Assembly (NCBI GenBank): GCA_963617275.1
Contig: CAVENX010000004.1
Coordinates: 1 to 64,000 of the forward strand
DNA: 64,000 nucleotides
Reading direction: 5' to 3'
Source: Limivicinus sp963617275
GTDB lineage: Bacteria; Bacillota; Clostridia; Oscillospirales; Oscillospiraceae
A program made the position numbers and the translations under genes. Every line of letters starts with the position of its first letter. The first letter of the stretch is position 1. Under the pieces are notes generated by a model that had not been told where the DNA came from, did not search any database, and saw only the letters and a program-made list of their open reading frames with translations. Positions 30,756-39,882 of this stretch are shown in pieces.

Positions 30756-31585
30756 TCCAGCTCACCCCTGTAAAAATAAGTAAAGAAAGCGTAAACCGCG
30801 CAGGCGACAACGAATCCGACGGCAAGGACGATGGGCATGATAAGCCCGCCGGAAAAAAGGCTTCCCGGCCGTCCGGCGCCGATATAGTCGTCAAGTCCGT
30901 TCGCGCCGCACACAGCCATCCACGTGACCGCAAGGCAGTAGAAGCACAGCGCCGCGGCGCAAATGCCGTTGAAAACACGGCGGTCAAAGAACCGGCGCAC
31001 CGTTTCCCTGCCGAGAGAAACGTCAAGCAGGATCAGCCCGACGCCGAGTACGCTCCCCCCGTAAAAGCCGCCGCTCGGGGAGAGGTGCCCCGTCAGAAGG
31101 ATATACACACCGAAAACGAACACAAACGGGAACAGGCCGCGCACAACGGTTTTAAGCGCAGTATCTTCCCGTTCCGGCGCGGCGCACTCCGGCTTATCCG
31201 CAGTGCCGGACAGCAGCATGATAACGCACACCACAGCGGAAAACAGGAGCACAGCCTCGCCGAGTGTGTCAAACCCGCGGTAAACAAGCGTCATATTGAG
31301 GACAAGATTCTGTGCGCCGACCTCGTATATGCCCTGTTCTACATACCTTTCGGCAAGCTCATTATACGTGACCTCGCCGCTGCCGAACGGGGGCATTGCA
31401 TAGATAACCGAGAGCAGCACCGCAAGCAATACAACAGCCGTGGCTATCGAGACGAGCCTGATACCCTTTTCTTTTTCTCGCGCCGTTTTTTTCTTTCGCG
31501 GCGCACGGGGCGCGGCGGGAGCCGGGTCAAAATCAAACGCTGCCTTTTCGCCCTCGACCCACTGTCTGAAATCATTCCACGTCAT
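30752..31585 (-). CDS. mnhB: MnhB/MbhE-F-like subunit of Mrp-type antiporter
   Basis: About 277 residues. A long cytoplasmic N terminus with a basic patch (APRKKKTAREKEKG) is followed by helix 1, an extracellular segment with a YNELAERYVEQG motif as in MbhE, then the MrpB domain: RGLFPFVFVFGVYILLTGHL and SPSGGFYGGSV. This looks like a fusion of the MbhE- and MbhF/MrpB-type modules. ATG 31585 or GTG 31588 could start; GGAGG lies six to nine bases away. It overlaps the gene upstream by 14 bases. Confidence 0.82.
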   Translation of the reverse strand: MTWNDFRQWVEGEKAAFDFDPAPAAPRAPRKKKTAREKEKGIRLVSIATAVVLLAVLLSVIYAMPPFGSGEVTYNELAERYVEQGIYEVGAQNLVLNMTLVYRGFDTLGEAVLLFSAVVCVIMLLSGTADKPECAAPEREDTALKTVVRGLFPFVFVFGVYILLTGHLSPSGGFYGGSVLGVGLILLDVSLGRETVRRFFDRRVFNGICAAALCFYCLAVTWMAVCGANGLDDYIGAGRPGSLFSGGLIMPIVLAVGFVVACAVYAFFTYFYRGELE

Positions 31586-31835
31586 CACTCTTCTCCTCCC
31601 CCTTCAAGACGTTGAGCCGCCTGAGCGTCAGGAAAAACAGCACCGCGTTGACCCCGACGCCCACCGCCGCTTCCATAATGCTAAGATCCGGAGCCTGGAG
31701 CACGAGCCAGATAACGCTCATAACGACCCCGAACCCCATGTATATGAGCACCGTGTTGAAAAGGCTTCTGCTCAGCGAGGCGCAGAGCGCACAGACGATG
31801 AGAAAGCACACAAGCACAAGAGAAACTATCTGCAT
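31572..31835 (-). CDS. DUF4040/MbhD-like small membrane subunit
   Basis: An 87-residue protein with three hydrophobic helices and the MbhD/DUF4040 pattern (LIYMGFGVVMSVIWLVLQAPD, then SIMEAAVGVGVNAVLFFL). In classical Mrp this module is the C-terminal end of MrpA; here, as in Mbh-type complexes, it is separate. Its ATG at 31835 overlaps the mnhG stop (TGATG). The longer open frame upstream is out of family. Confidence 0.82.
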   Translation of the reverse strand: MQIVSLVLVCFLIVCALCASLSRSLFNTVLIYMGFGVVMSVIWLVLQAPDLSIMEAAVGVGVNAVLFFLTLRRLNVLKGEEKSDDVE

Positions 31836-32146
31836 CACTCTTCCTCCTTCACGTGTTTTCTGCATCCTCCGGATGCGGCAAGCTCCGCCGCGGCGATACG
31901 GTTTTTGCAGACGGGACCCGTTATCCATGTGGCGGCGACTACCAGCACAAGTTTTGCCGAAGCCAAGGAAAAGCCGCGCAGCACGAAAAGTCCGAGGCAT
32001 ACGCACAGCGTGCCGAGCGTATCCGCAAGAGTGCAGACATGCAGGCGGTCGAGAATATATCCGAACCTGAATACGCCGGTGAGCGACAGGACGAAAACCG
32101 CCGTGCCGAGAATTATAAGCGCAGCGCCGATATAAATACGTATCAT
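31835..32146 (-). CDS. mnhG: Mrp antiporter subunit G
   Basis: 103 residues, three helices, with the family pattern GVFRFGYILDRLHVCTLADTL in the middle. The tail is charged. ATG 32146 overlaps the mnhF stop by four bases; the longer frame would overlap far into mnhF. Confidence 0.88.
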   Translation of the reverse strand: MIRIYIGAALIILGTAVFVLSLTGVFRFGYILDRLHVCTLADTLGTLCVCLGLFVLRGFSLASAKLVLVVAATWITGPVCKNRIAAAELAASGGCRKHVKEEE

Positions 32147-32445
32147 TTCTCTTCCCCGCCTCCGTTCCGTTCCGTGAGCAGCTTTGTCAGCACAACGGTT
32201 GCCGTAAAGCCCAGAAGCGCGTATATAAGGGCGATATCGAGCACATAGTCCTGCCGGAAATACACCGCAAGCATACACACCGCATTGAGGGACAGCGTGA
32301 TTATGAGATTGACCGCCGCAAGCTTATCGGTAAAACGCTTTGACATGACGCAGTAGACAAGCGCGGCGATGCATCCCGTGCCGATAAGCGCCAGCACCGC
32401 AAGAAACACTGTTTTCAAAAATTCGCTTTCCTGAACGTTTATCAT
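32143..32445 (-). CDS. mnhF: Mrp antiporter subunit F
   Basis: 100 residues with three helices; SKRFTDKLAAVNLIITLS and DIALIYALLGFTATVVLTK are the family's conserved stretches. Overlaps mnhE and mnhG by four bases each, which points to tight co-translation. Confidence 0.88.
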   Translation of the reverse strand: MINVQESEFLKTVFLAVLALIGTGCIAALVYCVMSKRFTDKLAAVNLIITLSLNAVCMLAVYFRQDYVLDIALIYALLGFTATVVLTKLLTERNGGGEEK

Positions 32446-32918
32446 GCCTGCGCTTCCTCCTTTTCCTCTATTCTTCTTATTTTTTCCGCAAGAACGGCGG
32501 CAGCGTCAAAAAAGCCGTCTCCCGCCGCACACACGGTCAGCCTTCCGCCGTCCGCGCCGAGCGTATATATTCCCGGCAAAAGGCTTATGCCGTTTGACAG
32601 GACAGTCAGCGCAAAATCGGACTTCAGTCCGCTGTCAAATGAAGTCTGCACGCTTTTCGGCTCACGCGCACCGGGGCTGAGGATAATCCCGATAAGGCGG
32701 ACGCCCGATTTTATCATCTCTTTCATCAGAAGGCATATATACAAGAGCGCCGACGGGGCAAGCCGCAGCGCTTTTTTCGATTTTTCCCGGCTCCACCCCA
32801 GCACCTTGCAGGCAATAACATCCGCAAGCGCGCACACGAGCGTCCCGGCAAGCACAAGTTCCCACGTAAAAGTGCCGTTAATGATAATAAAAAACAGCAG
32901 CAGAGCCGTAAAAAGCAT
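32442..32918 (-). CDS. mnhE: Mrp antiporter subunit E
   Basis: First gene of the operon, 158 residues. Hydrophobic N terminus (MLFTALLLFFIIINGTFTWE), then a cytoplasmic ferredoxin-like domain with LLPGIYTLGADGGRLTV. In MrpE the middle motif is usually TPGT; here it is LPGI. ATG 32918 follows AAAGGGG. The order E-F-G-(MbhD)-B-C-D differs from the classic A-B-C-D-E-F-G order and recalls Mbh/archaeal layouts. Confidence 0.87.
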   Translation of the reverse strand: MLFTALLLFFIIINGTFTWELVLAGTLVCALADVIACKVLGWSREKSKKALRLAPSALLYICLLMKEMIKSGVRLIGIILSPGAREPKSVQTSFDSGLKSDFALTVLSNGISLLPGIYTLGADGGRLTVCAAGDGFFDAAAVLAEKIRRIEEKEEAQA

Positions 32919-32998
32919 TGATTTTTCCCCTTTTTGTGTTGAATCCCGTTCAGGGCATATATGTGTGTTCCGTCGATAGTCACTTTTCCACAAATACA

Positions 32999-33027
32999 AT
33001 AATAAAGCATTTTTATGGAGTTATCAA
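32999..33027 (-). promoter_or_regulatory. promoter of the antiporter operon
   Basis: On the minus strand TTGATA and TATTAT are separated by exactly 17 bases, giving a leader of about 75 bases ahead of mnhE. Confidence 0.65.
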
Positions 33028-33066
33028 TTATTTTTTACCGCATCGCCGAATAAACGGCACTTTTAC

Positions 33067-33096
33067 TTGCAAAACCGCAAATTTGTGATATATAAT
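33067..33096 (+). promoter_or_regulatory. promoter of the AAA ATPase gene
   Basis: TTGCAA (33067-33072), an 18-base spacer and perfect TATAAT (33091-33096), about 38 bases before the start codon. Confidence 0.65.
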
Positions 33097-33133
33097 AGTA
33101 AAATGCTACAAAAAGATATTGGAGATGTATGTT

Positions 33134-34627
33134 ATGCCGACTACATGGAATCGTTCCGCAGAGGACTTTCACAAGATATATGTCGCAAATACCGACGCTT
33201 TTTACCGCGTCAGTTCTCCCGCGATGGCAGCGGAGCTGGACAAATTCGTGACCAACTGCGCGCTCCAGCTGTGGAGCCGTGCGGGAAGCGTTACGCAGAA
33301 GCACGCCGATATCGCCAACCAGATATATTCCCGCGGCCGGCAGCCGCAGAAGTGGATGCTGTGGAGCCTTACAAGCGCGGTATGCGACAGCGAGGTTTTC
33401 ATGCCGCCGGTGTTTTATTGGAATCTTGCGGAGAACGACGCGAAGAACGGGACGCAAAGCTCCCGTACTTTTGTGCGGATGCTCACGAATATTCTGCTCT
33501 ACATAGCCGCGGTTGACGACGATGTGACCTTTGCGGAGGCCGAGTATATCACCGAGTGCGCCGACAAGCTCAATGCCGTGTGCGACACAAACGGCGTGGG
33601 CAAGTCCCGCGAGGCGCTCAACCCGATGGACTATGTCACCAGCGGAGAGCCGAGCTTTGTCGAAAAAAACAAGAGCCGCCTCCAGCCCCGAACCGGCGGC
33701 GCGCCTGCGGAAGCGGACACCAAGCATGAGGAAAAGGAAGCGGAGAAGAAGCCCGATTTTGACGAGCTTATGGCGCAGCTTGACGGACTTGTCGGCCTTG
33801 AGAACGTGAAGAAGGACGTCAAGAACCTCATAAACCTTGTAAAGGTGCGCAAGCTCCGGCAGGAAAACGACCTGCCCGTCGCGCCGATGAGCCTGCACAT
33901 GGTATTCATGGGCAACCCCGGCACGGGAAAGACCACCGTTGCAAGGCTCATAAGCGGGCTGTACGCCGCAATAGGCGTTCTGAGCAAGGGTCAGCTTGTC
34001 GAGGTTGACCGTTCGGGTCTCGTGGCGGGCTATGTCGGACAGACCGCGCTCAAAACACAGGAAGCCATCAAGTCCGCGCTTGGCGGCGTGCTGTTCATCG
34101 ACGAGGCGTATTCTCTCTCATCAGGCGGTGAGAATGACTTTGGCCGCGAGGCGATAGAGACTATCCTCAAGGCAATGGAGGATCACCGGGACGACCTTAT
34201 CGTCATCGTTGCGGGCTATACCGAACCGATGAACGGCTTTCTCGATTCCAACCCCGGTCTTGCCTCACGCTTCAACAAATATTTCAGCTTTGAGGATTAC
34301 AACGGCGAACAGCTTCTTGCCATATTCAAGGGGCAGTGCAGAAAGAACAGCTATGTTCTCACCGAGGAAGCAGAAAAAGCCGCCGGAGAGATGTTCACGG
34401 CGCTGTATGAAAACCGCGGAGACAACTTCGGCAACGGACGCGACGTGCGCAACTGCTTTGAAAAGGCCATTGTCCGTCAGGCGAACCGCCTTGCCGCAAT
34501 GGAAGCGCCCACCAAGGACGATCTGATGTCCATTACGCCGGAGGATCTTAAAGACGCGGAGGATATTGAAGTCTCTGAAGCCGAAGCCCGACCGGAAGAG
34601 AAAGCCGAAACCCCCGAAAACGCATAA
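33134..34627 (+). CDS. AAA ATPase of the CbbX/SpoVK type with TerB-like N-terminal domain
   Basis: 497 residues. The N-terminal half has a TerB-like helical segment (ILLYIAAVDDDVTFAEAEYI) around residues 115-140, then a charged linker, then an AAA domain at about 215-450: DGLVGLENVK, Walker A GNPGTGKT, Walker B VLFIDEAY and arginine-finger region GLASRFNKY, as in CbbX and SpoVK. The tail is acidic. CbbX remodels Rubisco and SpoVK acts in sporulation; neither role can be assigned here. ATG 34134 is not used: the start at 33134 follows GGAG by nine bases. Next gene is dnaE, 21 bases on. Confidence 0.85.
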   Translation: MPTTWNRSAEDFHKIYVANTDAFYRVSSPAMAAELDKFVTNCALQLWSRAGSVTQKHADIANQIYSRGRQPQKWMLWSLTSAVCDSEVFMPPVFYWNLAENDAKNGTQSSRTFVRMLTNILLYIAAVDDDVTFAEAEYITECADKLNAVCDTNGVGKSREALNPMDYVTSGEPSFVEKNKSRLQPRTGGAPAEADTKHEEKEAEKKPDFDELMAQLDGLVGLENVKKDVKNLINLVKVRKLRQENDLPVAPMSLHMVFMGNPGTGKTTVARLISGLYAAIGVLSKGQLVEVDRSGLVAGYVGQTALKTQEAIKSALGGVLFIDEAYSLSSGGENDFGREAIETILKAMEDHRDDLIVIVAGYTEPMNGFLDSNPGLASRFNKYFSFEDYNGEQLLAIFKGQCRKNSYVLTEEAEKAAGEMFTALYENRGDNFGNGRDVRNCFEKAIVRQANRLAAMEAPTKDDLMSITPEDLKDAEDIEVSEAEARPEEKAETPENA

Positions 34628-34648
34628 TTCTTTTACAGGAGCATATAA

Positions 34649-37600
34649 ATGAGCTTTGTTCATCTGCACGTTCATACGGAATATTCGCTTCTTGACGGAG
34701 CATGCCGCATAGACAAGATCGCCGAAAAGGCAAAGGCTATGGGGCAGACCGCCCTTGCCGTCACCGACCATGGGGTCATGTACGGCGCGGTCGCGTTCTA
34801 TAAGGCGTGCAGGAGCGCAGGGATAAAGCCCATTATCGGATGCGAGGTATATGTCGCGCCGCGCAGAATGTCCGACAAGGAGCACGGCAGGGACAACGAA
34901 TATTCTCACCTTATCCTGCTGTGCAAAAACGCCGCCGGCTATAAAAATCTTTGCTATCTCGTCTCGGCGGCGTTCACCGAGGGCTTCTATATAAAGCCGC
35001 GCATCGACTGGCCGCTCCTGCATGAGCATGCGGAGGGGCTCGTATGCCTGTCGGGCTGTCTTGCGGGCGAGATACCGCAGAAGATCGTCCGCGGGGACTA
35101 CGACGGGGCAAAGGCAAAGGCGCTGGAGCTTAAGGAGCTTTTCGGGGAAGATTTCTATCTTGAGATTCAGGATCACGGAATACGTGAGGAAAAGCTTGCC
35201 GCGAACGGCCTGATAAAGCTGAGCCGCGAGACGGACATTCCCCTTGCCCTCACCAATGACGCGCACTATATTGAGAAAACCGACGCATATTATCAGGATG
35301 TGCTGATGTGCATACAGATGGGCAAAACGGTTGACGATACCAACCGTATGCGCTTTGAAACGAACGAGCTGTATCTCAAGACCGAGGAGGAAATGCGCGC
35401 CCTTTTCCCGGAACATCAGGAGGCCGCCGACAACACGGTCAGGATCGCCGAAAAGTGCAATTACGACTTTGAATTCGGTCACTACTACCTGCCCCGCTTC
35501 AAGCTACCCGAAGGGGAGAGCGACAGCTGGGAATATCTGCAAAGGCTCTGCAACGAGGGCTTTGAAAAGCGTTATCCCGACCGTCCCGAGCTTCACAGGC
35601 AGCTTGAATACGAGCTTGACATGATCCACCGCATGGGCTTTGTGGACTATTTTCTTATCGTTTCCGATTTTATAGGCTTCGCAAAGCGCAGCGGGATACC
35701 CGTGGGTCCCGGCAGGGGAAGCGCGGCGGGCAGCATGGTTTCCTACTGCCTAAACATCACTGACGTTGACCCGATAAAATACAGTCTCTTCTTTGAACGC
35801 TTTCTGAATCCCGAGCGCGTTTCGATGCCCGATATCGACGTTGATTTCTGCGTCAACCGACGCGGTGAGGTCATAGACTACGTTAACCGTCTTTACGGCA
35901 GCGACCACGTAGCGCAGATCGTCACGTTCGGCACAATGGCAGCGCGCCTTGCCGTGCGCGACGTCGGTCGGGCGCTGTCGGTAAGCTACGCGGAGACGGA
36001 CGCCGTTGCAAAGCAGATACCGAGCGGGCCGGGTGCGCTCAACATGACGATAAAAGAGGCTCTCGGGCTTTCAAAGCCCTTGAAGGAGATGTACGAATCC
36101 CAGGAAAACCCGAAGTACAGGCAGCTTATCGACGTGGCGCAGGCTCTCGAAGGTATGCCGCGCCACGCCTCCACCCACGCGGCAGGCGTGGTCATAACCG
36201 AAAAGCCGGTTTATGAATACGTCCCGCTGGCGAAAAACGACGAATCCGTCGTCTGCCAATACCAAATGACCACGCTTGAAGAGCTGGGTCTGCTGAAAAT
36301 GGATTTTCTCGGGCTGAGAAACCTCACTGTTCTTGAGGACGCCATTCAGCTCGTGCGCAAAAAAACGCCCGATTTCAGGATAGAGGACGTGCCTGACGAC
36401 GATATGGGCGTGTTTGAGATGATCTCCGCCGGACACACAAGCGGCGTGTTTCAGCTTGAAAGCACCGGCATGACCAGCGTCTGCACCCGGCTGCGCCCGA
36501 AGAGCATCGAGGACATAACCGCTATTATTTCCCTCTACCGCCCCGGCCCCATGGACAGCATCCCGCGCTTTATCGAGTGCTCTGCCCACCCTGAGCGCAT
36601 ACGCTATAAGCATGAGCTTCTGCGCCCCATTCTCGAAGTCACCTACGGCTGCATCGTGTATCAGGAGCAGGTCATTGAGATCTTCCGCCGTCTGGCCGGA
36701 TTTTCTCTGGGACAGGCGGACATGATACGCCGTGCGATGTCCAAGAAAAAGCATAAGGTCATAGACGCTGAACGCGTCGCATTTGTTCACGGGGACGAGA
36801 CGCGCTCTATCCCCGGCGCCGTAAAGAACGGCGTTCCGGAGGATGTCGCAAACAGCATCTATGACGAGATAATCGACTTTGCAAGCTACGCGTTCAACAA
36901 AGCGCACGCCGTCTGCTATGCGATAGTGGCATACCGCACGGCCTACATGAAGCACCACTATCCGCAGGAGTACATGGCGGCTCTGATAACCTCCGTGCTT
37001 GAAAACACGGGCAAGGTCGCAGAGTATATCGCGGAGTGCCGCGAAATGGGTATAAAGCTTCTCCCGCCGGACGTGAACGAATCCGACGCGAACTTCACCG
37101 TTTCCGGAAACGATCTGCGTTTCGGGCTTGCGGCTATCAAGGGCATCGGCTGGGGCGCCGTCGGCAGCATGGTCGCGGAGCGGAACGAAAACGGCCCGTT
37201 TACAAGCTTTGAAGATTTCTGTAAGCGTATGAGCGGCAAGGAGCTCAATCGCCGCGCCGTTGAAAATCTTGTGAAGGCCGGCGCATTCGATTCTCTCGGC
37301 TATAAGCGCAAGCCGCTGTCCACCATAGTGGCGGCGGTGCTTGAGAGCATCGCAAGAGCAAGCAAGGACAATGTTTCCGGTCAGCTCGACCTGTTCGGTG
37401 ACTTTTCCGAGATTGCCGAGGTTCGCCGTGAAAGCATCCCTCTGCCGAATATCGACGAGTACACGCCGCGTGAGATGATGTCTCTTGAAAAGGAGATAAC
37501 GGGTATGTACCTCACGGGGCATCCCATGGACGAATACCGCGAGGCGGTGCGCCGGGCGGGCGTCACGCCCATAGGCGCAGTCATGGGGGATTTTGCCTCC

Positions 37601-38134
37601 GACGACGGCCCCACGCGTTTTGAGGACGGGCAGTATATCACCGTTGCCGGCATTGTCGGCACGACCAAAACGCGCACGACGCGCAACAATTCCCTCATGT
37701 CCTACGTCACGCTCGAGGACGACACCGGCGTTATCGAGATGATCGCGTTCCAGAAGGTTCTGGACACAAGCTCCATGTATCTGCGTGAAAACTGCGCGAT
37801 CATCGTTAAAGGGCGCATCTCCGTGCGCGATGAGAAAGAACCGCAGCTTATGATAGACACCGTGCGGCCTATTGAAGACATCGGAAGCGCCGCGCCCTCC
37901 ATGCATACACGGGATGTGCCGGAGAACTCAACGCTCTGGGTAAAGCTCAAAACCCGCAATTGTCCGGAGATGAAGCGCATAGAACTTATCATGACGATGT
38001 TCCCCGGCAGTCAGAAAATGGTCATTTATATTGCCGACGAAAAGAAAAAGATCGGCACGCAATGCATTATCCACCCCGCGCTCATTGACGAGCTTAAAGA
38101 AATGCTGGGTGAAGAAAACGTCGTTGTAAAATAA
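34649..38134 (+). CDS. dnaE: DNA polymerase III alpha subunit (DnaE type)
   Basis: 1161 residues. The PHP domain opens with HLHVHTEYSLLDGACR. The palm shows GPGRGSAAGSMVSY near residue 355 and PDIDVDFC near 395 with catalytic Asp residues, a third in the FLGLRNLTV region. A helix-hairpin-helix region around 815-900 is followed by an OB fold (ITVAGIVGTTKTR) near 1000. Length and lack of an internal exonuclease fit DnaE1 rather than PolC. AGGAG precedes ATG 34649. It may be cotranscribed with the AAA gene upstream. Confidence 0.96.
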   Translation: MSFVHLHVHTEYSLLDGACRIDKIAEKAKAMGQTALAVTDHGVMYGAVAFYKACRSAGIKPIIGCEVYVAPRRMSDKEHGRDNEYSHLILLCKNAAGYKNLCYLVSAAFTEGFYIKPRIDWPLLHEHAEGLVCLSGCLAGEIPQKIVRGDYDGAKAKALELKELFGEDFYLEIQDHGIREEKLAANGLIKLSRETDIPLALTNDAHYIEKTDAYYQDVLMCIQMGKTVDDTNRMRFETNELYLKTEEEMRALFPEHQEAADNTVRIAEKCNYDFEFGHYYLPRFKLPEGESDSWEYLQRLCNEGFEKRYPDRPELHRQLEYELDMIHRMGFVDYFLIVSDFIGFAKRSGIPVGPGRGSAAGSMVSYCLNITDVDPIKYSLFFERFLNPERVSMPDIDVDFCVNRRGEVIDYVNRLYGSDHVAQIVTFGTMAARLAVRDVGRALSVSYAETDAVAKQIPSGPGALNMTIKEALGLSKPLKEMYESQENPKYRQLIDVAQALEGMPRHASTHAAGVVITEKPVYEYVPLAKNDESVVCQYQMTTLEELGLLKMDFLGLRNLTVLEDAIQLVRKKTPDFRIEDVPDDDMGVFEMISAGHTSGVFQLESTGMTSVCTRLRPKSIEDITAIISLYRPGPMDSIPRFIECSAHPERIRYKHELLRPILEVTYGCIVYQEQVIEIFRRLAGFSLGQADMIRRAMSKKKHKVIDAERVAFVHGDETRSIPGAVKNGVPEDVANSIYDEIIDFASYAFNKAHAVCYAIVAYRTAYMKHHYPQEYMAALITSVLENTGKVAEYIAECREMGIKLLPPDVNESDANFTVSGNDLRFGLAAIKGIGWGAVGSMVAERNENGPFTSFEDFCKRMSGKELNRRAVENLVKAGAFDSLGYKRKPLSTIVAAVLESIARASKDNVSGQLDLFGDFSEIAEVRRESIPLPNIDEYTPREMMSLEKEITGMYLTGHPMDEYREAVRRAGVTPIGAVMGDFASDDGPTRFEDGQYITVAGIVGTTKTRTTRNNSLMSYVTLEDDTGVIEMIAFQKVLDTSSMYLRENCAIIVKGRISVRDEKEPQLMIDTVRPIEDIGSAAPSMHTRDVPENSTLWVKLKTRNCPEMKRIELIMTMFPGSQKMVIYIADEKKKIGTQCIIHPALIDELKEMLGEENVVVK

Positions 38135-38135
38135 C

Positions 38136-38172
38136 AAAGCATCGGAAAAGCCTGCTTTTCCGATGCTTTATT
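38136..38172 (+). terminator. terminator after dnaE
   Basis: AAAGCATCGGAAAAG pairs with CTTTTCCGATGCTTT with a four-base loop, then ATTTCT. Also usable by iscU on the other strand. Confidence 0.8.
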
Positions 38173-38210
38173 TCTCTATCTGCCTCCGGTATTGACGCGG
38201 GAGCTTCTTT

Positions 38211-38642
38211 TTACCCCTCGCAGGCTTCGCAGTTGTGGACGGGACGGAAGATCGACGGATCGTACTCTATGCCGTTCTTGTCGTAATAGTCCTTGACCGC
38301 CGCCTGCACGGCCTCCTCCGCCAGAACGGAGCAGTGTATCTTATGCGCGGGCAGACCATCCAGCGCCTCCACAACTGCCTGATTCGAAAGCTTCAGCGCT
38401 TCCTCGACCGGCTTGCCCTTGATAAGCTCAGTCGCCATGGAGCTGGTCGCTATCGCGCTGCCGCAGCCGAAGGTGTTGAATTTACAGTCGGTGATTATGC
38501 CGTCCTCGACCTTTATATACATGCGCATGATATCGCCGCACTTGGCGTTGCCGACCTCGCCGATGCCGCTTGCGTCGTCAAGCTTTCCCACGTTGCGGGG
38601 ATTCTGAAAATGATCCATAACCTTATCGCTGTAAAGTGCCAT
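38211..38642 (-). CDS. iscU: Fe-S cluster assembly scaffold IscU/NifU-like
   Basis: 143 residues. Iron-sulfur clusters are built on three cysteines: NAKCGD near residue 35, TFGCGSA near 60 and KIHCSVLAEEAV near 103. A C-terminal CEACEG adds two more. Follows iscS in the same operon, 36 bases apart, with AGGAGG before the ATG. Confidence 0.95.
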   Translation of the reverse strand: MALYSDKVMDHFQNPRNVGKLDDASGIGEVGNAKCGDIMRMYIKVEDGIITDCKFNTFGCGSAIATSSMATELIKGKPVEEALKLSNQAVVEALDGLPAHKIHCSVLAEEAVQAAVKDYYDKNGIEYDPSIFRPVHNCEACEG

Positions 38643-38677
38643 TATAATGACCTCCTTTTATTTCAATCAAACACAAA

Positions 38678-39865
38678 TCAGATAAGATGCTTTCTCTTGC
38701 CGGTTTCCAGCTCGTCCCATACAGGAGACATATTGCGCAGATAATCGACCACCTTGGGAACGGTCTCGATGATGTGGTCTATCTCTTCCATGGTGTTGTA
38801 TTCGCCTATCGACAGTCTCAGTGAACCGTGGGCTACCTCGTGCGGAAGTCCGAGACTCAGAAGCACGTGGCTCGGGTCAAGGGAGCCGGAGGTGCAGGCC
38901 GAGCCGGAGGAGGCGCATATACCGTTTGCATCCAGCATCAGAAGCAGGGATTCGCCCTCTATGCCCTCAAAGCACATATTGACCGTGCCGGGAACATGGT
39001 GTTCAAGACTGCCGTTTATCTTGCTGTGCGGTATTTTGGAAAGCTCGGCAAAAAGCTTGTCGCGCATGGGGATGATCTTCGCGGTGTTCTCCTCCATATG
39101 CTCACAGGACTCCTTGAGAGCCGCCGCCATTGCGATTATGCCTGCGACGTTCTCCGTTCCGGCGCGCTTGCCTCTTTCCTGCGCGCCGCCCTCGATAAGG
39201 CTGAAAAGCGGGATATTCTTCTTTACGTACAGGACGCCGATGCCCTTGGGCGCGTGGAACTTGTGGCCGGACATGGAGAGCATATCAATATGCATCGCTT
39301 CAACGTCAATCGGCATATGTCCCGCAGCCTGAACCGCGTCCGTATGGAACGGCACACCCTTTTCGCGGCACAGCGCGCCTATCTCCGCAATTGGCTGCAC
39401 GGTGCCTATCTCGTTGTTGGCGAACATGACCGTAACAAGGCAGGTATCGTCCCGAAGGGCGTTCCTGACGTCGTCAACAGTCACCACGCCGTCCGGATGT
39501 ACGTCCAGCAGTGTTACCTCATAGCCCTCTTTTTCAAGCTTTTTCAGCGTATGCAGAACGGCATGATGCTCGAACTTCGTTGAAATGATATGCTTTTTGC
39601 CTTTTTTTGCACCTGTTCTGGCGGCGGAAATGATCGCCTGGTTATCCGCCTCGCTTCCGCCGGAGGTGAAATATATTTCTTTAGGGCTTGCGTTTATACA
39701 CTTCGCAATAGTCTCTCTCGCCTCGGCAACAGCGGATGTGACCTCCTGTGCGAAAGCATAGAGACTTGACGGATTACCGTAATATTTTGTGAGATAAGGA
39801 AGCATTGCGTCAAGCGCGGTCTTGCTGACGCTTGTGGTTGCGGCATTGTCGGCATAAACAAACAT
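38678..39865 (-). CDS. iscS: cysteine desulfurase (IscS/NifS)
   Basis: 395 residues. A PLP enzyme that takes sulfur from cysteine. Visible: YADNAATT at the start, HHAVLH, the PLP Lys in MSGHKFHAPKG, and the catalytic Cys in SGSACTSGSLDPSHVL, an IscS-like (group I) loop. ATG 39865 follows GAAAGGG; a 10-residue extension from upstream would overlap the regulator region and lacks homology. Lies between the Rrf2 regulator and iscU. Confidence 0.96.
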   Translation of the reverse strand: MFVYADNAATTSVSKTALDAMLPYLTKYYGNPSSLYAFAQEVTSAVAEARETIAKCINASPKEIYFTSGGSEADNQAIISAARTGAKKGKKHIISTKFEHHAVLHTLKKLEKEGYEVTLLDVHPDGVVTVDDVRNALRDDTCLVTVMFANNEIGTVQPIAEIGALCREKGVPFHTDAVQAAGHMPIDVEAMHIDMLSMSGHKFHAPKGIGVLYVKKNIPLFSLIEGGAQERGKRAGTENVAGIIAMAAALKESCEHMEENTAKIIPMRDKLFAELSKIPHSKINGSLEHHVPGTVNMCFEGIEGESLLLMLDANGICASSGSACTSGSLDPSHVLLSLGLPHEVAHGSLRLSIGEYNTMEEIDHIIETVPKVVDYLRNMSPVWDELETGKRKHLI

Positions 39866-39882
39866 GATATCTTTTCCCTTTC

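Noticed and set aside
36071..37906. 611-codon open frame opposite dnaE
   Set aside because: A shadow of dnaE; composition is unlike a protein gene and no start signal exists.
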